A DNA stretch of 38,772 nt. It comes from JBEKCB01 sp052139675 (GTDB lineage Bacteria; Planctomycetota; Brocadiia; CAIUPP01). The position numbers and the translations under genes were made by a program. The notes beneath the pieces are model-generated. The model searched no databases. It was not told the origin of the DNA and saw only the letters and a program-made list of their open reading frames with translations. Shown here one piece after another: positions 1 through 8,261 of this stretch. Where the stretch lies: the NCBI GenBank assembly GCA_052139675.1, contig JBKQWE010000021.1, positions 1 to 38,772 of the forward strand. The letters are read 5' to 3'. Each line of letters begins with the position of its first letter. Position 1 is the first letter of the stretch.

Positions 1-534
1 GGCGCCGGCCCGCTGGCCGCCCGCGGCGGTTTCCTCCGCGGCGGGGGGGTTTACCCCGGGGGCCGCCCGCGCGGCGCCGGCCGTCGCCGACGGCGCAGGT
101 TGCGCGGCCGCAGCCGGCGCGGCGGCGGCAGGCTGCTCTTCTTCCCGTCGCCGCAGCGCCGTTCGCTGCCGCGGCATCAACTGCTCTTCGGCCCAGGCCA
201 TCTTGGCCGCCTGGTCGCCGGTGAGCTTCCCGACTTGAACCGTCACGGAGAACGCCGGTTGCTTCAGGACCGAGATTTGAACGGTCCTCTTCTTGACTTC
301 GCCCGCGCCGCGCACGAAGTCCTTCACGCCCTTGACGTCCAGCGTGAAGTTGAGCTTCTCGCCCACCGGTATGAGCTCGCGCGTGGCCAGTTCGATCTCC
401 GTCTGGCTGATCGCCAGGAGCCGCACGCGGGTGAAGCCGGGCTTCCGCGTCTTCGAGGACACCGAGGCGCGTTCGTATTCGACCTCGACTCTCTCGATGG
501 GGATCCGTTCTGGAATTTCCGGTCGGCTGGCCAT
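1..534 (-). CDS. PilZ-like domain protein, C-terminus cut by the window edge
   Basis: The minus frame is open for 178 codons from an ATG at 534 to the left edge, so the C-terminus is missing. An AAGAGAAG ribosome site precedes the ATG, and a near-perfect sigma-70 promoter lies 35 bases upstream. The first ~120 residues read as a beta-rich domain (RVRLLAISQTEIEL, then LIPVGEKLNFTLDVKG), the style of PilZ-type c-di-GMP-binding or PilZ-like domains. From about residue 130 the protein becomes an Ala/Pro/Gly-rich low-complexity linker, which suggests another domain or a disordered tail beyond the edge. The usual RxxxR and D/NxSxxG signature of a functional c-di-GMP binder is not clear, so the family call is tentative. 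The gene is divergent from lysA. Confidence 0.6.
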   Translation of the reverse strand, partial: MASRPEIPERIPIERVEVEYERASVSSKTRKPGFTRVRLLAISQTEIELATRELIPVGEKLNFTLDVKGVKDFVRGAGEVKKRTVQISVLKQPAFSVTVQVGKLTGDQAAKMAWAEEQLMPRQRTALRRREEEQPAAAAPAAAAQPAPSATAGAARAAPGVNPPAAEETAAGGQRAGA

Positions 535-568
535 TAACTTCTCTTTTACACGAAGAACCCTCGTGCCG

Positions 569-597
569 AGTATAGTTGGAGAGGCCGGCCTTGTCAA
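569..597 (-). promoter_or_regulatory. Sigma-70 type promoter for the PilZ-like gene
   Basis: Read on the minus strand: TTGACA (597-592), 17-base spacer, TATACT (574-569). Both hexamers are at or one base from consensus. The predicted start near 562 gives a leader of about 28 bases. Confidence 0.8.
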
Positions 598-639
598 CGC
601 GCGGCGAGCGTTTTCGGGCGGCCCGGTCCCTGGAGGACG

Positions 640-653
640 GGGTCCGCGGACCC
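640..653. other. Perfect 14-bp palindrome between divergent promoters
   Basis: GGGTCCGCGGACCC is a perfect palindrome midway between the divergent promoters of the PilZ-like gene and lysA. It could be a shared operator for a dimeric regulator. In sequence this GC-rich, a 14-bp palindrome could also arise by chance. Confidence 0.3.
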
Positions 654-669
654 GGACCCGATTTTCCGC

Positions 670-699
670 TTGACAGCCCTTCAAAGGGCACCTTATACT
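670..699 (+). promoter_or_regulatory. Sigma-70 type promoter for lysA
   Basis: TTGACA (670-675), 18-base spacer, TATACT (694-699). The spacer contains an inverted repeat CCCTT-CA-AAGGG (677-688) that could be a repressor site. The predicted transcription start is at about 706, roughly 90 bases before the chosen lysA start and almost on top of an in-frame ATG at 709. Confidence 0.75.
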
Positions 700-795
700 C
701 TTGCCTCTATGTGGTTCGACGCGGCCCGCCGCTCTGGGCTTGCCGAAGGGGCGAGGCCCCGGCCGTTCAAGACGATCCGCGAGAACAGCGTGAAC

Positions 796-2073
796 ATGGA
801 TGGTTTTCGGTACAGCCACGGCGAGCTCCACTGCGAGGACATGCCCGCCGCAGTATTGGCCGCCCGCTATGGAACCCCGCTCTACGTCTACAGCCGCTCT
901 GCGCTGGCGCAGCGGCTCAAGGACTTGCGGCAGGCATTCCGCTCCGCGCATCCCTTGGTCTGCTACTCCGTCAAGGCCAACAGCAATTCTTCCGTCCTTC
1001 GCCTGCTGGCGCGGGCGAACGCGGGTTTCGACGTCGTCTCCGGCGGCGAGTTGTTCCGCGTCCTGAAAGCCGGCGGCGCGCCGTCGAAGATCGTGTTCGC
1101 CGGCGTGGGGAAAACGCCGGACGAAATCACGGCGGCCCTGCGCGCCGGCATTTTCATGTTCAACGTCGAATCGCAAGCGGAGTTGTCCGCCATTGACGCG
1201 GCCGCGGCGCGCACAGGCCGCCAGGCCAAAGTGGCGCTCCGGCTGAACCCCAATGTGGATGCGCAGACTCATACTAAAACCTCCACGGGCCGCAAGGAGG
1301 ACAAGTTCGGCATTGACCTGCCGATGGCGCGTGAGCTCTTTGCGGAACGGGCGCGGTATCCCCATCTCGAGATGGCGGGCGTTCACGTTCATCTCGGTTC
1401 GCCGCTCTATTCCGTGGCGCCGATCCGGCGCGCGCTCGTGAAAATCCGGCGGTTTATCCGCGAAGTGCGCGAACTCGGCGCCCGGCCGCGCACGCTCAAC
1501 CTCGGCGGCGGCTTCTGCATTTCCTATGACGGGCGCAAGGTCATCCAGCCGGCCGACTACGCCGCGGCGATCCTGCCGGCCGCCCGGGAACTGGGGATGC
1601 AGTTGATCATCGAGCCGGGCCGGTTCATCGTCGGGAATTCGGCCATCCTGCTCAGCCGCGTCATCTATGTCAAAGAAGGATGGGCGGGGCGGAAGTTCGT
1701 CATCGTTGACGCCGCGATGAACGACCTCATTCGTCCCGCGCTCTACGGGGCCTACCACCACATTTGGCCGGTCCGCGGGCCGGCGGCTCCCCTGCTCGGC
1801 GCTCCCGGCCGGGGCGCTGCGAAAACCGCCCTCGAAACGATGGACATTGTCGGGCCGATATGCGAGACTAGCGACTGCTTTGGCCGGGGCCGGCGGCTGC
1901 CGCCCGTGAAAAGCGGCGACCTGGTCGCGATTTTCGGCGCCGGCGCCTACGGCATGGCGATGAGTTCAACTTATAATTCCCGGCCGCGCGCGGCCGAAGT
2001 GCTGGTCAACGGCGGGAAGGCGCAGCGGATCCGCAAGCGAGAGAGTTATCGGGACCTGGTTCGCGGAGAGTGA
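796..2073 (+). CDS. lysA: Diaminopimelate decarboxylase
   Basis: PLP enzyme that decarboxylates meso-diaminopimelate to L-lysine, the last step of lysine synthesis, in the cytosol. At 425 residues it is normal length for the family. The N-terminus (FRYSHGELHCED, then YGTPLYVYS) is typical. The PLP lysine lies in YSVKAN (Lys60), the glycine loop in LNLGGGF, the phosphate/substrate loop in EPGRFIVG, and the catalytic Cys region in CETSDCFG, with GAYGMAMSSTYN near the end. The frame is open from further upstream (ATG at 709), but family alignment favours the ATG at 796; its ribosome site is weak (GAGAA). It is first in a same-strand cluster, and the next gene starts 70 bases later. A DapL-like aminotransferase elsewhere in the window fits the same pathway. 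Confidence 0.93.
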   Translation: MDGFRYSHGELHCEDMPAAVLAARYGTPLYVYSRSALAQRLKDLRQAFRSAHPLVCYSVKANSNSSVLRLLARANAGFDVVSGGELFRVLKAGGAPSKIVFAGVGKTPDEITAALRAGIFMFNVESQAELSAIDAAAARTGRQAKVALRLNPNVDAQTHTKTSTGRKEDKFGIDLPMARELFAERARYPHLEMAGVHVHLGSPLYSVAPIRRALVKIRRFIREVRELGARPRTLNLGGGFCISYDGRKVIQPADYAAAILPAARELGMQLIIEPGRFIVGNSAILLSRVIYVKEGWAGRKFVIVDAAMNDLIRPALYGAYHHIWPVRGPAAPLLGAPGRGAAKTALETMDIVGPICETSDCFGRGRRLPPVKSGDLVAIFGAGAYGMAMSSTYNSRPRAAEVLVNGGKAQRIRKRESYRDLVRGE

Positions 2074-2143
2074 ATCTCCCGCGGCCCGGGCGCCCGGAGG
2101 TCTGTCCACGAAGGGTGCGCCGCAAACAAGGAGGAAAGAAAGC

Positions 2144-4357
2144 ATGCGCTCCAGCCGAAGGCTCCTGATGGTGTGCTGCCTGGTCGTGGCGTCGCTCGGC
2201 ATCGGTTCCTGGACGCCGGCGTCGGCCCAGGAAAAAACCGGCCGGCCCGAGCTGCAGCAGCAGTTCGACAGCGCGCTCAAGTTCTACAATGACGGCCAGT
2301 ACGACAAGGCCGCCGCAGAGCTGGACAAGCTCCTGCTGATGAATCCCTCTTCGCGCGAAGCGATGGACTTGCGCCAGAAGACGGACATGGGGCTCCTCAT
2401 CAAAATGCTCCAGGAGCCGAAAGTCGGCGCCAAGATCCGCATCCTCCTGCGCAAGTCGGAGGAAGAGGCGGCCAACCTTCCTCACGATCCGGCGACCATC
2501 AAGGGCCTGATCGAGAAGGCCAGCTCCGACGACATCACGGTGCACTGGAGCGCCATCCGGCAATTGACCGCCATCGGCGCCTTTGCCGTGCCGCAGTTGC
2601 TCGACGAGGCGCTCAGCAATGAGCGCATGACCACCGGAAGCCGCAAGCTTGCGGCGTTCACCGTCCTGCGCTCCATGGGCACGGCGGCCACGCCTCCGCT
2701 CATTGTCGCTCTCCGCTATGCCGGTAACGGCGACGCCGACACCCTTGCGACCATGATCGCCAAGAGCCCCGACGCGCGCGCGGTCCCTCCGCTCGCCGCC
2801 ATCGCGGGGAATCCCGCCCGGCCCGAGAACGTGCGAAAGGCCGCCTCCGACGCCCTGCTCGCCATTTATTCCGATCCGGCCCGCGTCGCGCAATTGAACG
2901 CGGCGGACGCTTATTTCAGCCTGGCCCAGCGTTATTACTATGCTGATCTCAGCCTGCTCGAACTGACCTCCGACGCCGCGCGGGGAATCTGGCGCTGGAA
3001 TCCCGACGGCAAGACCTTCGCGGAACGCCTGGTTTTTGAGCCCGTGTCCGCCGCGGCTTATCCCCGCCTGATGGCCGCAGACGCGATCATGACGGGGATG
3101 GAGCAGAAGCATTCCTCGCCCGGCCTGCTCGAGCTGTACATCTGCAACAATTATATGATGCTCGAAGAAGCCGCCGCTTTGAAAGACAAGGCCCCGGACC
3201 CGCAGGCCGTCAAGAAAGCGAACGAATCCCTCGGCGCGGAGTACCTCTACCTGGCGCTGGGCCGCGCGCTCCAGGACAGCAACCAGCCGCTGGCGCGCCG
3301 CTGCGTCGAAGCGCTCGCGAGCGTCGGCGATCCGCGTCCGCCGCGCGACAACACGCTGGTCGCCGCCATGACTTATCCGGATAAGTTCGTGAGAATCGAA
3401 GCGGCCCTGGCGCTCATCCAGTTGAGCCCGATGGGCGAACTCGGCGGAGCCGACGAGACCGTCCGGGTGATGGCGGCGGCCCTCGGCGCGCCCGTCCGGC
3501 CCCGTGCGGCCATCCTCACCGCCGACGCGGACCTCTTCGAGCGCCTGGCCAAGGCGGTGCACGAAGCCGACCTGATTTTCGAAATGCAGAAGCAGACCGG
3601 GGACGCCGTGCGGCGCGCCAAGGAAACTTCCTCGCCTCTCAGCGTCCTGGTGATTGACGAGCGCGTCGAAGGCAACAAGACCATCGCTGTGGTGAATTCA
3701 CTGCACGCGGACGTCCGGTCGTCCAAGCTGCCGGTCATCCTGCTTACGGCCTCCGACCAGGTCGAAAAACTTCGCGCCAGGAGCAAGGGGCTCGTCGCCG
3801 GCGTCATGGCCCTGAATGCCGATCCGACGCAGGTGGACGTGGCCATCTCCAACGCGGCCGCTTCCGCGCACGACGCCGTCGCCGCAGAGGACGTGCGGGA
3901 GAACGTCGTCCTGGTGCGCCGCATTCTCCAGGCCGTGGCGACGCTGCCGCCGGCCACCAAGTACCCGACGCCGGACCTCAGTATCGCGACGGCCGGGTTC
4001 CTGCGGAACCAGCCGGATGACATGCGGATCCTGGCGCTTCGAGCGATCGGCAATCTGCCCCGGCCGGCGCTCCGGGACATGGTTTTCGAGACTTACGCCG
4101 CCTCCGGTGAACCGGCCGAAGTTCGGCGCGAGGCCGGAGCGACGCTCCTGAAACTGCTCGTGGTGAACCCGCGCATAAGCCCTCAGCAGCGAGCCCAGCT
4201 TCGCGCGCTGACCGGCGATCCGGACGAACTGCTGCGGACCTGCGCGATTCACGCCATGGCTCTCGCATCCATCCCGCAGGGAGAACGCGAGGCCGCGTTG
4301 ATCGAGGCGGCCGCACCGCCAGCGGCGCCGGCTCCCGCCGCCGCCCCGAAGCCGTAG
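2144..4357 (+). CDS. Exported TPR/HEAT-repeat protein with embedded receiver-like domain
   Basis: The start is fixed by a strong AAGGAGGAAAG ribosome site. Residues 1-28 form a signal peptide (hydrophobic LLMVCCLVVASLGI, likely cleavage ASA|QE), so the 737-residue protein should be periplasmic or envelope-located. A single TPR-like pair follows at about 38-75, then HEAT-type helical repeats (for example HWSAIRQLTAIGAFAVPQLLDEAL) at about 110-450. Residues about 455-570 read as a response-regulator fold: AAILTADADLF, then LSVLVIDERVEG where the phospho-Asp strand should be, then LPVILLTASD, then LNADP where the conserved Lys would sit. More HEAT-like helices and an Ala/Pro tail end the protein. 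The function is unknown; it is probably a scaffold. It sits between lysA and maf, 49 bases before maf. No catalytic motif is seen. Confidence 0.8.
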   Translation: MRSSRRLLMVCCLVVASLGIGSWTPASAQEKTGRPELQQQFDSALKFYNDGQYDKAAAELDKLLLMNPSSREAMDLRQKTDMGLLIKMLQEPKVGAKIRILLRKSEEEAANLPHDPATIKGLIEKASSDDITVHWSAIRQLTAIGAFAVPQLLDEALSNERMTTGSRKLAAFTVLRSMGTAATPPLIVALRYAGNGDADTLATMIAKSPDARAVPPLAAIAGNPARPENVRKAASDALLAIYSDPARVAQLNAADAYFSLAQRYYYADLSLLELTSDAARGIWRWNPDGKTFAERLVFEPVSAAAYPRLMAADAIMTGMEQKHSSPGLLELYICNNYMMLEEAAALKDKAPDPQAVKKANESLGAEYLYLALGRALQDSNQPLARRCVEALASVGDPRPPRDNTLVAAMTYPDKFVRIEAALALIQLSPMGELGGADETVRVMAAALGAPVRPRAAILTADADLFERLAKAVHEADLIFEMQKQTGDAVRRAKETSSPLSVLVIDERVEGNKTIAVVNSLHADVRSSKLPVILLTASDQVEKLRARSKGLVAGVMALNADPTQVDVAISNAAASAHDAVAAEDVRENVVLVRRILQAVATLPPATKYPTPDLSIATAGFLRNQPDDMRILALRAIGNLPRPALRDMVFETYAASGEPAEVRREAGATLLKLLVVNPRISPQQRAQLRALTGDPDELLRTCAIHAMALASIPQGEREAALIEAAAPPAAPAPAAAPKP

Positions 4358-4406
4358 CGAATCGGCCGAGCCTTCAGCCATAGAGGGGGCGCGACGCGAG
4401 AGCGGC

Positions 4407-4976
4407 ATGCCGGAATTGTTCCTCGCCTCCAGTTCTCCCCGGCGGCTCGAACTCCTGAAACGCCTGGGGCGGCCTTTCCAGGTCGTAAGTCCCAATGCGG
4501 ACGAGACGCTTCCTCCGGGGCTTCCCGCGGCCGAGGCCGCCGCGACGCTCGCGGTTCGAAAAGCGGAGTCCGTGGCCGCCCGCCTCGCGGACGGAATCGT
4601 TCTGGGTGCGGATACGCTCGTCGCGGCGGAGGACGGGATCGTCGGCAAACCGCGCGACCGCGCGGATGCCATCGCGATCCTTAAGCGGCTCACGCGCGCG
4701 CCGCACGTCGTCGTGACCGGCCTTTGCCTGCTGGACGCCCGAACGGACCGGCGCCGGGTGGCTTCCGATCAGACCCGCGTGACCATGCGGCGAATGACCG
4801 ACACGGAGATCGAAGCTTACGTGGACAGCGGCGAGGCGATGGGCAAAGCGGGCGCCTACGCCATTCAGGAAACCGCCGACCGCTTCGTCGAGCGTATCGA
4901 GGGAAGCTTCAGCAACGTGGTGGGCCTGCCCCTGGAACTGCTGGGCAGCATGCTGGAAGAGTTCGACCGGAGTTGA
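4407..4976 (+). CDS. maf: Maf-family nucleotide pyrophosphatase
   Basis: Maf proteins hydrolyse non-canonical or modified nucleoside triphosphates (house-cleaning, linked to septum control) in the cytosol. The 189-residue length is typical. The N-terminal signature LASSSPRRLELL, the GADTLV motif with the metal-binding Asp, VGKPRDRADA, and the C-terminal GKAGAYAIQ and SFSNVVGLPLE blocks are all present. The YIQ/AIQ variation places it near the dTTP/UTP-type Maf group, but the substrate cannot be fixed by eye. It is transcribed with its neighbours, 17 bases before the next gene. The start ATG follows GAGAGCGGC. Confidence 0.93.
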   Translation: MPELFLASSSPRRLELLKRLGRPFQVVSPNADETLPPGLPAAEAAATLAVRKAESVAARLADGIVLGADTLVAAEDGIVGKPRDRADAIAILKRLTRAPHVVVTGLCLLDARTDRRRVASDQTRVTMRRMTDTEIEAYVDSGEAMGKAGAYAIQETADRFVERIEGSFSNVVGLPLELLGSMLEEFDRS

Positions 4977-4993
4977 AATCGGGATTCCCCCAG

Positions 4994-6046
4994 ATGAAAA
5001 ACGCGCGGCATACGGTTCTCGTGCTTCTGACCATCGCCGTCGTCATCGGCGCGATGGCCGTCACCTTCCATTACAAAGGGAACTGGCACGATCTGAAAAT
5101 GGCGCTTCAGACGGCGCAGTGGGGCTATGCCCCGCTGGCTGTGCTCGCCGGGCTTCTGGTCTATCCGGTCAAAGCGTTCCGCTGGAAGGTGATTCTGGGC
5201 CGGGAGCAGACCGCGCGCTACCGCCCGCTGCTCTCGGCGGTCATGATCGGCTTCATGGCCAACTGCATCGTCTCGCGCCTTGGGGAACTGATTCGCGCGG
5301 CCGTGATTTCCATCAAAGGCGAATTGCGGACCTCCACCGCCCTGGCCAGTATCGCGCTCGAGCGCGTTTTCGACGTGTGCACCGTCGTGGTCTTCCTGAT
5401 CCTGGCGCTCCAATGGCTGGGACCGTCCTCCATGAGCGCGGCCAACGCGGAGACGCTGAAACGCCTGACGGACGCCAAGCTCTTCCTGGGCGCCATCCTG
5501 GCGGCCGCGGTCGCCTTCCTCGTCATGCTCCGTTTGCTGCCGCACTGGATGACCGGACTCCTTGAGCGGTGTCTCCGAGTGCTCCCGCGGCGGGTCCGGG
5601 ATCGGATCGGCGGATTCCTCCAGACGTTCCTGCGCGAGCTGGACACGCTGCGCAGTTGGAGGCAGGTGGCGGCCATCCTGGCGCTCTCGGTGGTGCACTG
5701 GAGCCTGCAGGTGCTCTTCTTCCTGCTGGTGGGCTACTGTTTCCCGCACATGGAGATGAGCGTGCCGGTCGCGCTGCTGATCTTCGCGGTGGTGGCCTTC
5801 GGCGTGGCGGGTCTGCCGCTGCCCGGGTACATCGGCATCTACCAGTTCGCCGTCCTGGCTGCCGGCGCCATCATCGGCATGCAGAATCCGGAACAGCAGG
5901 CCGCCTGGGTCGGATATTCCTGGCTCAGTTGGGCGCTCAACATCCCCTTCGTCATCCTCGTCGGGTTCATCTTCCTCTGGAAAGAGAACCTCAGCCTCGG
6001 CCAGATCCGCAAACAGGCCGACGCCTCGAAGGCGACGGCCGACTGA
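4994..6046 (+). CDS. Flippase-like integral membrane protein (LPG synthase TM-domain family)
   Basis: A 350-residue polytopic membrane protein with about eight hydrophobic segments. The pattern YPVKAFRWKVILG, then IGFMANCIVSRLGELIRA, then STALASIALERVFDVCTVV matches the lysylphosphatidylglycerol synthase TM region / UPF0104 family. Such domains are thought to move lipids or lipid-linked molecules across the inner membrane. There is no C-terminal aminoacyl-transferase domain, so it is the stand-alone type. The frame stays open far upstream through maf, but the ATG at 4994 is chosen because family-like sequence begins there (MKNARHTVLVLL). The ribosome site is poor (CGGGATTCCCCCAG), so translation may be coupled to maf. 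It converges on the kinase gene with only 13 bases between stops. Confidence 0.85.
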   Translation: MKNARHTVLVLLTIAVVIGAMAVTFHYKGNWHDLKMALQTAQWGYAPLAVLAGLLVYPVKAFRWKVILGREQTARYRPLLSAVMIGFMANCIVSRLGELIRAAVISIKGELRTSTALASIALERVFDVCTVVVFLILALQWLGPSSMSAANAETLKRLTDAKLFLGAILAAAVAFLVMLRLLPHWMTGLLERCLRVLPRRVRDRIGGFLQTFLRELDTLRSWRQVAAILALSVVHWSLQVLFFLLVGYCFPHMEMSVPVALLIFAVVAFGVAGLPLPGYIGIYQFAVLAAGAIIGMQNPEQQAAWVGYSWLSWALNIPFVILVGFIFLWKENLSLGQIRKQADASKATAD

Positions 6047-6059
6047 AAGCCGGGTTCTT

Positions 6060-7334
6060 TCAGAACCTATCCAACGCGCGGATCAATTCCTCGGCGCTGG
6101 CGTAACGCTGGTCCGGCGATTTCGCCAGCAGTTTCATGAGCCCCTGCGCCAGCTCGCCAGAGAGCGCCGGCGCCAAATCCTGCGGCCAGGGCGGAATTTC
6201 CTGCATGTGCCCTCGGACCACGTCCACCGGCGTGTCGCCGATGAACGGCGGTCGGCCGGTTGCGGCGTGATAGCCGCTGGCGCCGAGCGAATAGAGGTCG
6301 GCCCGCGCATCCACTGCCTGTCCCGCGCACTGTTCGGGGGACATGTAGAACGGCGTCCCGACCATCCCGGTTTCGGTCGAGATATCCGACCATCCGGCGG
6401 CGCGCGCCAGGCCGAAATCGGTCAACACCGCCTCTCCCGACGTAGAAAGGATGATGTTGGCGGGCTTGACGTCCCTGTGGATGATCCCGAGCGCGTGCAC
6501 GGCGGACAGCCCCGCGGCGATCTGCCGGAGCATATGGACGACGGACGCCTCGTCCAGCCGGGTTGTGGCCTCGATCCGGGATTTCAGCGTTTCGCCCTCG
6601 ATGTAGCGCTGGACCAGGAAGTAGAATTCTCCTTCGCGGCCCGCATTGAGCAAGCCGGCGAGGTTCGGGTGCTCGACCTTTGCGGCCGCGCGCGCCCCGC
6701 GGATGAACCGCCGCAGGTTCTCCTCGCCCCACTGCGCCGGCGAGGCGTTGAAAACTTTGACGGCGACCCGCACGTCCAGCAGCAGATGCCGGCCCAGGTA
6801 AACCGTGCTGGTTGCGCCGTGGCCGAGCGCCCGCTCGAGCCTGCAGCCGCCCAGTTCCGCGCCCGAGAGACCCGCGGAGTTCCAGGCAGCCGAGTCTTCA
6901 CGCAAAGCGCCGGCGGACGCGGTCTCGGCCGGATTCGCGGCGCCCGCCGGAGCTTGATCAGGCCGTTCGGCCAGCAACGTCTTGACGCGCTGCCGCAGGT
7001 CGGCCGCATGGAACGGCTTGAACAGGCATTCGGCCCCGAACGGACGCAAACTCGCCAGCAACTGCTCCGGGCAACGCGGCGGCACCAGGATCAGGACGGG
7101 GACGCGCTTCGGGCCTTGCGCGCGAGAGAGCGAGGAGCAAAAAGCGGCGGCGTCTCCGCCGGGCAAGGCGGCGTCGAGGACGATCAGATCGGGGGACATT
7201 TCGCCGAGAGCGCGCGCCGCTTCAGGAAGGGTCTTCGCAGCGATCACTTCGTATCCGTCCGCATTCAGCGCCGCCCGGCAGGCGGCGACGGATTGAGGAT
7301 GATCGTCCGCGATGAGGATTCGCTTCGACGCCAC
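6060..7334 (-). CDS. Receiver domain-Ser/Thr protein kinase fusion
   Basis: 424 residues. The N-terminal receiver domain (1-122) has the acidic pair D10/D11, phospho-acceptor D54 and K106; the usual Thr/Ser switch residue is a Val (LILVPP). After an Ala-rich linker, a Hanks-type kinase domain spans about 163-424: glycine loop LGHGATSTVYLG, ATP lysine K193 in VAVKVF, catalytic HRDVKPAN (D288), DFG (D306), and GTPFYMSPEQ. In the C-helix position the usual REA reads RGA, so the conserved Glu that pairs with K193 is a Gly. No membrane helix or sensor is present, so the protein is cytosolic and could connect a histidine-kinase phosphorelay to Ser/Thr phosphorylation. The start is GTG at 7334 with GGAG seven bases upstream. 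No partner gene is obvious. Confidence 0.9.
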   Translation of the reverse strand: MASKRILIADDHPQSVAACRAALNADGYEVIAAKTLPEAARALGEMSPDLIVLDAALPGGDAAAFCSSLSRAQGPKRVPVLILVPPRCPEQLLASLRPFGAECLFKPFHAADLRQRVKTLLAERPDQAPAGAANPAETASAGALREDSAAWNSAGLSGAELGGCRLERALGHGATSTVYLGRHLLLDVRVAVKVFNASPAQWGEENLRRFIRGARAAAKVEHPNLAGLLNAGREGEFYFLVQRYIEGETLKSRIEATTRLDEASVVHMLRQIAAGLSAVHALGIIHRDVKPANIILSTSGEAVLTDFGLARAAGWSDISTETGMVGTPFYMSPEQCAGQAVDARADLYSLGASGYHAATGRPPFIGDTPVDVVRGHMQEIPPWPQDLAPALSGELAQGLMKLLAKSPDQRYASAEELIRALDRF

Positions 7335-7369
7335 GGCGGCGCTCCGCTCAACTTGATCTCGGGCCCGGG

Positions 7370-7400
7370 AACAGAAACGGCCCGCCGGTGGAGCGGGCCG
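7370..7400 (-). terminator. Rho-independent terminator after the coiled-coil pair
   Basis: On the minus strand, an 8-bp perfect stem CGGCCCGC/GCGGGCCG with a 7-base loop is followed by TTTCTGTT. It lies 35 bases after the stop of the gene ending at 7436 and separates that operon from the kinase gene. Confidence 0.75.
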
Positions 7401-7435
7401 CTCTGGCGATCCGCGCGGTCACGGCCGTGCGCGTT

Positions 7436-8212
7436 TCACAGCGCATCAGGGGCCGGACTCTGGGTGGTCGTAGCGGGCGCCGGAGCCGGCTTGGGAATCC
7501 CGGCAGCCGCGCCCTGCTCATGGACCGCCTGCTCGACCAGGGACATCACCGCAATGAGGGCGGTTTTCTCGAGCCGCTCGTCCGGGTTCAACTGAGAGTC
7601 CGGGAGTTTGTAGCGATCGAGCCGGTGCTCGATCCCGGTCATGGACGAGTTGAAATCCTTGAGGACGTCGTCCAGCTCGCGGCCGAAGAGTTCCTCCAGG
7701 GACTTCCTGAAGGTCGCCTGGAGTTTGGCGGCGTCGCCGGCATTCGCGGCGGCCTCGACGAGCGGCTGAATTTCCGTGCGGTGCGCCTCGACGATCTGGC
7801 CGACCATCTCGTCCGCTTTATCTTCCAACTTCTGAGCGAACTCGTCCACGAGAGCCAGCGACTTTTCCTCGGCCCATTTGCGCGCGACGGGGATGTCGCT
7901 CACGGCCATCTGCCGCGCGTTCGCGACGACCTCGGGCGCGTGCTCGATCAGCGCGTCCTTCAGGGCCGGGATGCGGTTGGTGAACATGGCGGCGACCGTC
8001 TCCGCCGCCTGCTCCGGCCTCATCTCCTCCTTGATTTTCCAGGCGATGAACGAGAGCCAGACGAAAAGCACGGCGATGACGATAATGCCGACCACCAGCG
8101 AGACCCGCGTGCCTGACTGTGTGCGAAGCGTTTGCTCGCGCACCTGAAATTCGAGCGCGGCCAGCGACTTCTCCATCTGGCTCAGGCGCTCGTCATCGAG
8201 TTCTTCGGCCAT
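7436..8212 (-). CDS. One-helix membrane protein with long helical domain (second of a paralogous pair)
   Basis: 258 residues, family not recognised. A short N-terminal coiled coil (LSQMEKSLAALEFQVREQ) comes before a single membrane helix at about 34-53 (VSLVVGIIVIAVLFVWLSFIAW). A long, charged, mostly helical region follows, then an Ala/Pro-rich tail. The frame opens further upstream, but the ATG at 8212 has a clear GAGGAGGAAC ribosome site. It lies 49 bases downstream of a gene with the same architecture and similar residues at the membrane segment (RTQSGTRVSLVV here, RTRTGITIVIVL there), so the two look like a tandem duplication. They share one promoter and one terminator. The single anchor and extended helices suggest envelope or scaffold proteins that may pair with each other; that is inference. 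Confidence 0.8.
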   Translation of the reverse strand: MAEELDDERLSQMEKSLAALEFQVREQTLRTQSGTRVSLVVGIIVIAVLFVWLSFIAWKIKEEMRPEQAAETVAAMFTNRIPALKDALIEHAPEVVANARQMAVSDIPVARKWAEEKSLALVDEFAQKLEDKADEMVGQIVEAHRTEIQPLVEAAANAGDAAKLQATFRKSLEELFGRELDDVLKDFNSSMTGIEHRLDRYKLPDSQLNPDERLEKTALIAVMSLVEQAVHEQGAAAGIPKPAPAPATTTQSPAPDAL

Positions 8213-8261
8213 CGTCAGTTCCTCCTCGATTATGGTTTCAACCCGGACGCGGCCCCACCGG

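Noticed and set aside
2006..3562. 518-codon open frame on the minus strand
   Set aside because: Antisense to the exported HEAT protein, with His/Arg/Gly-rich non-protein-like composition.
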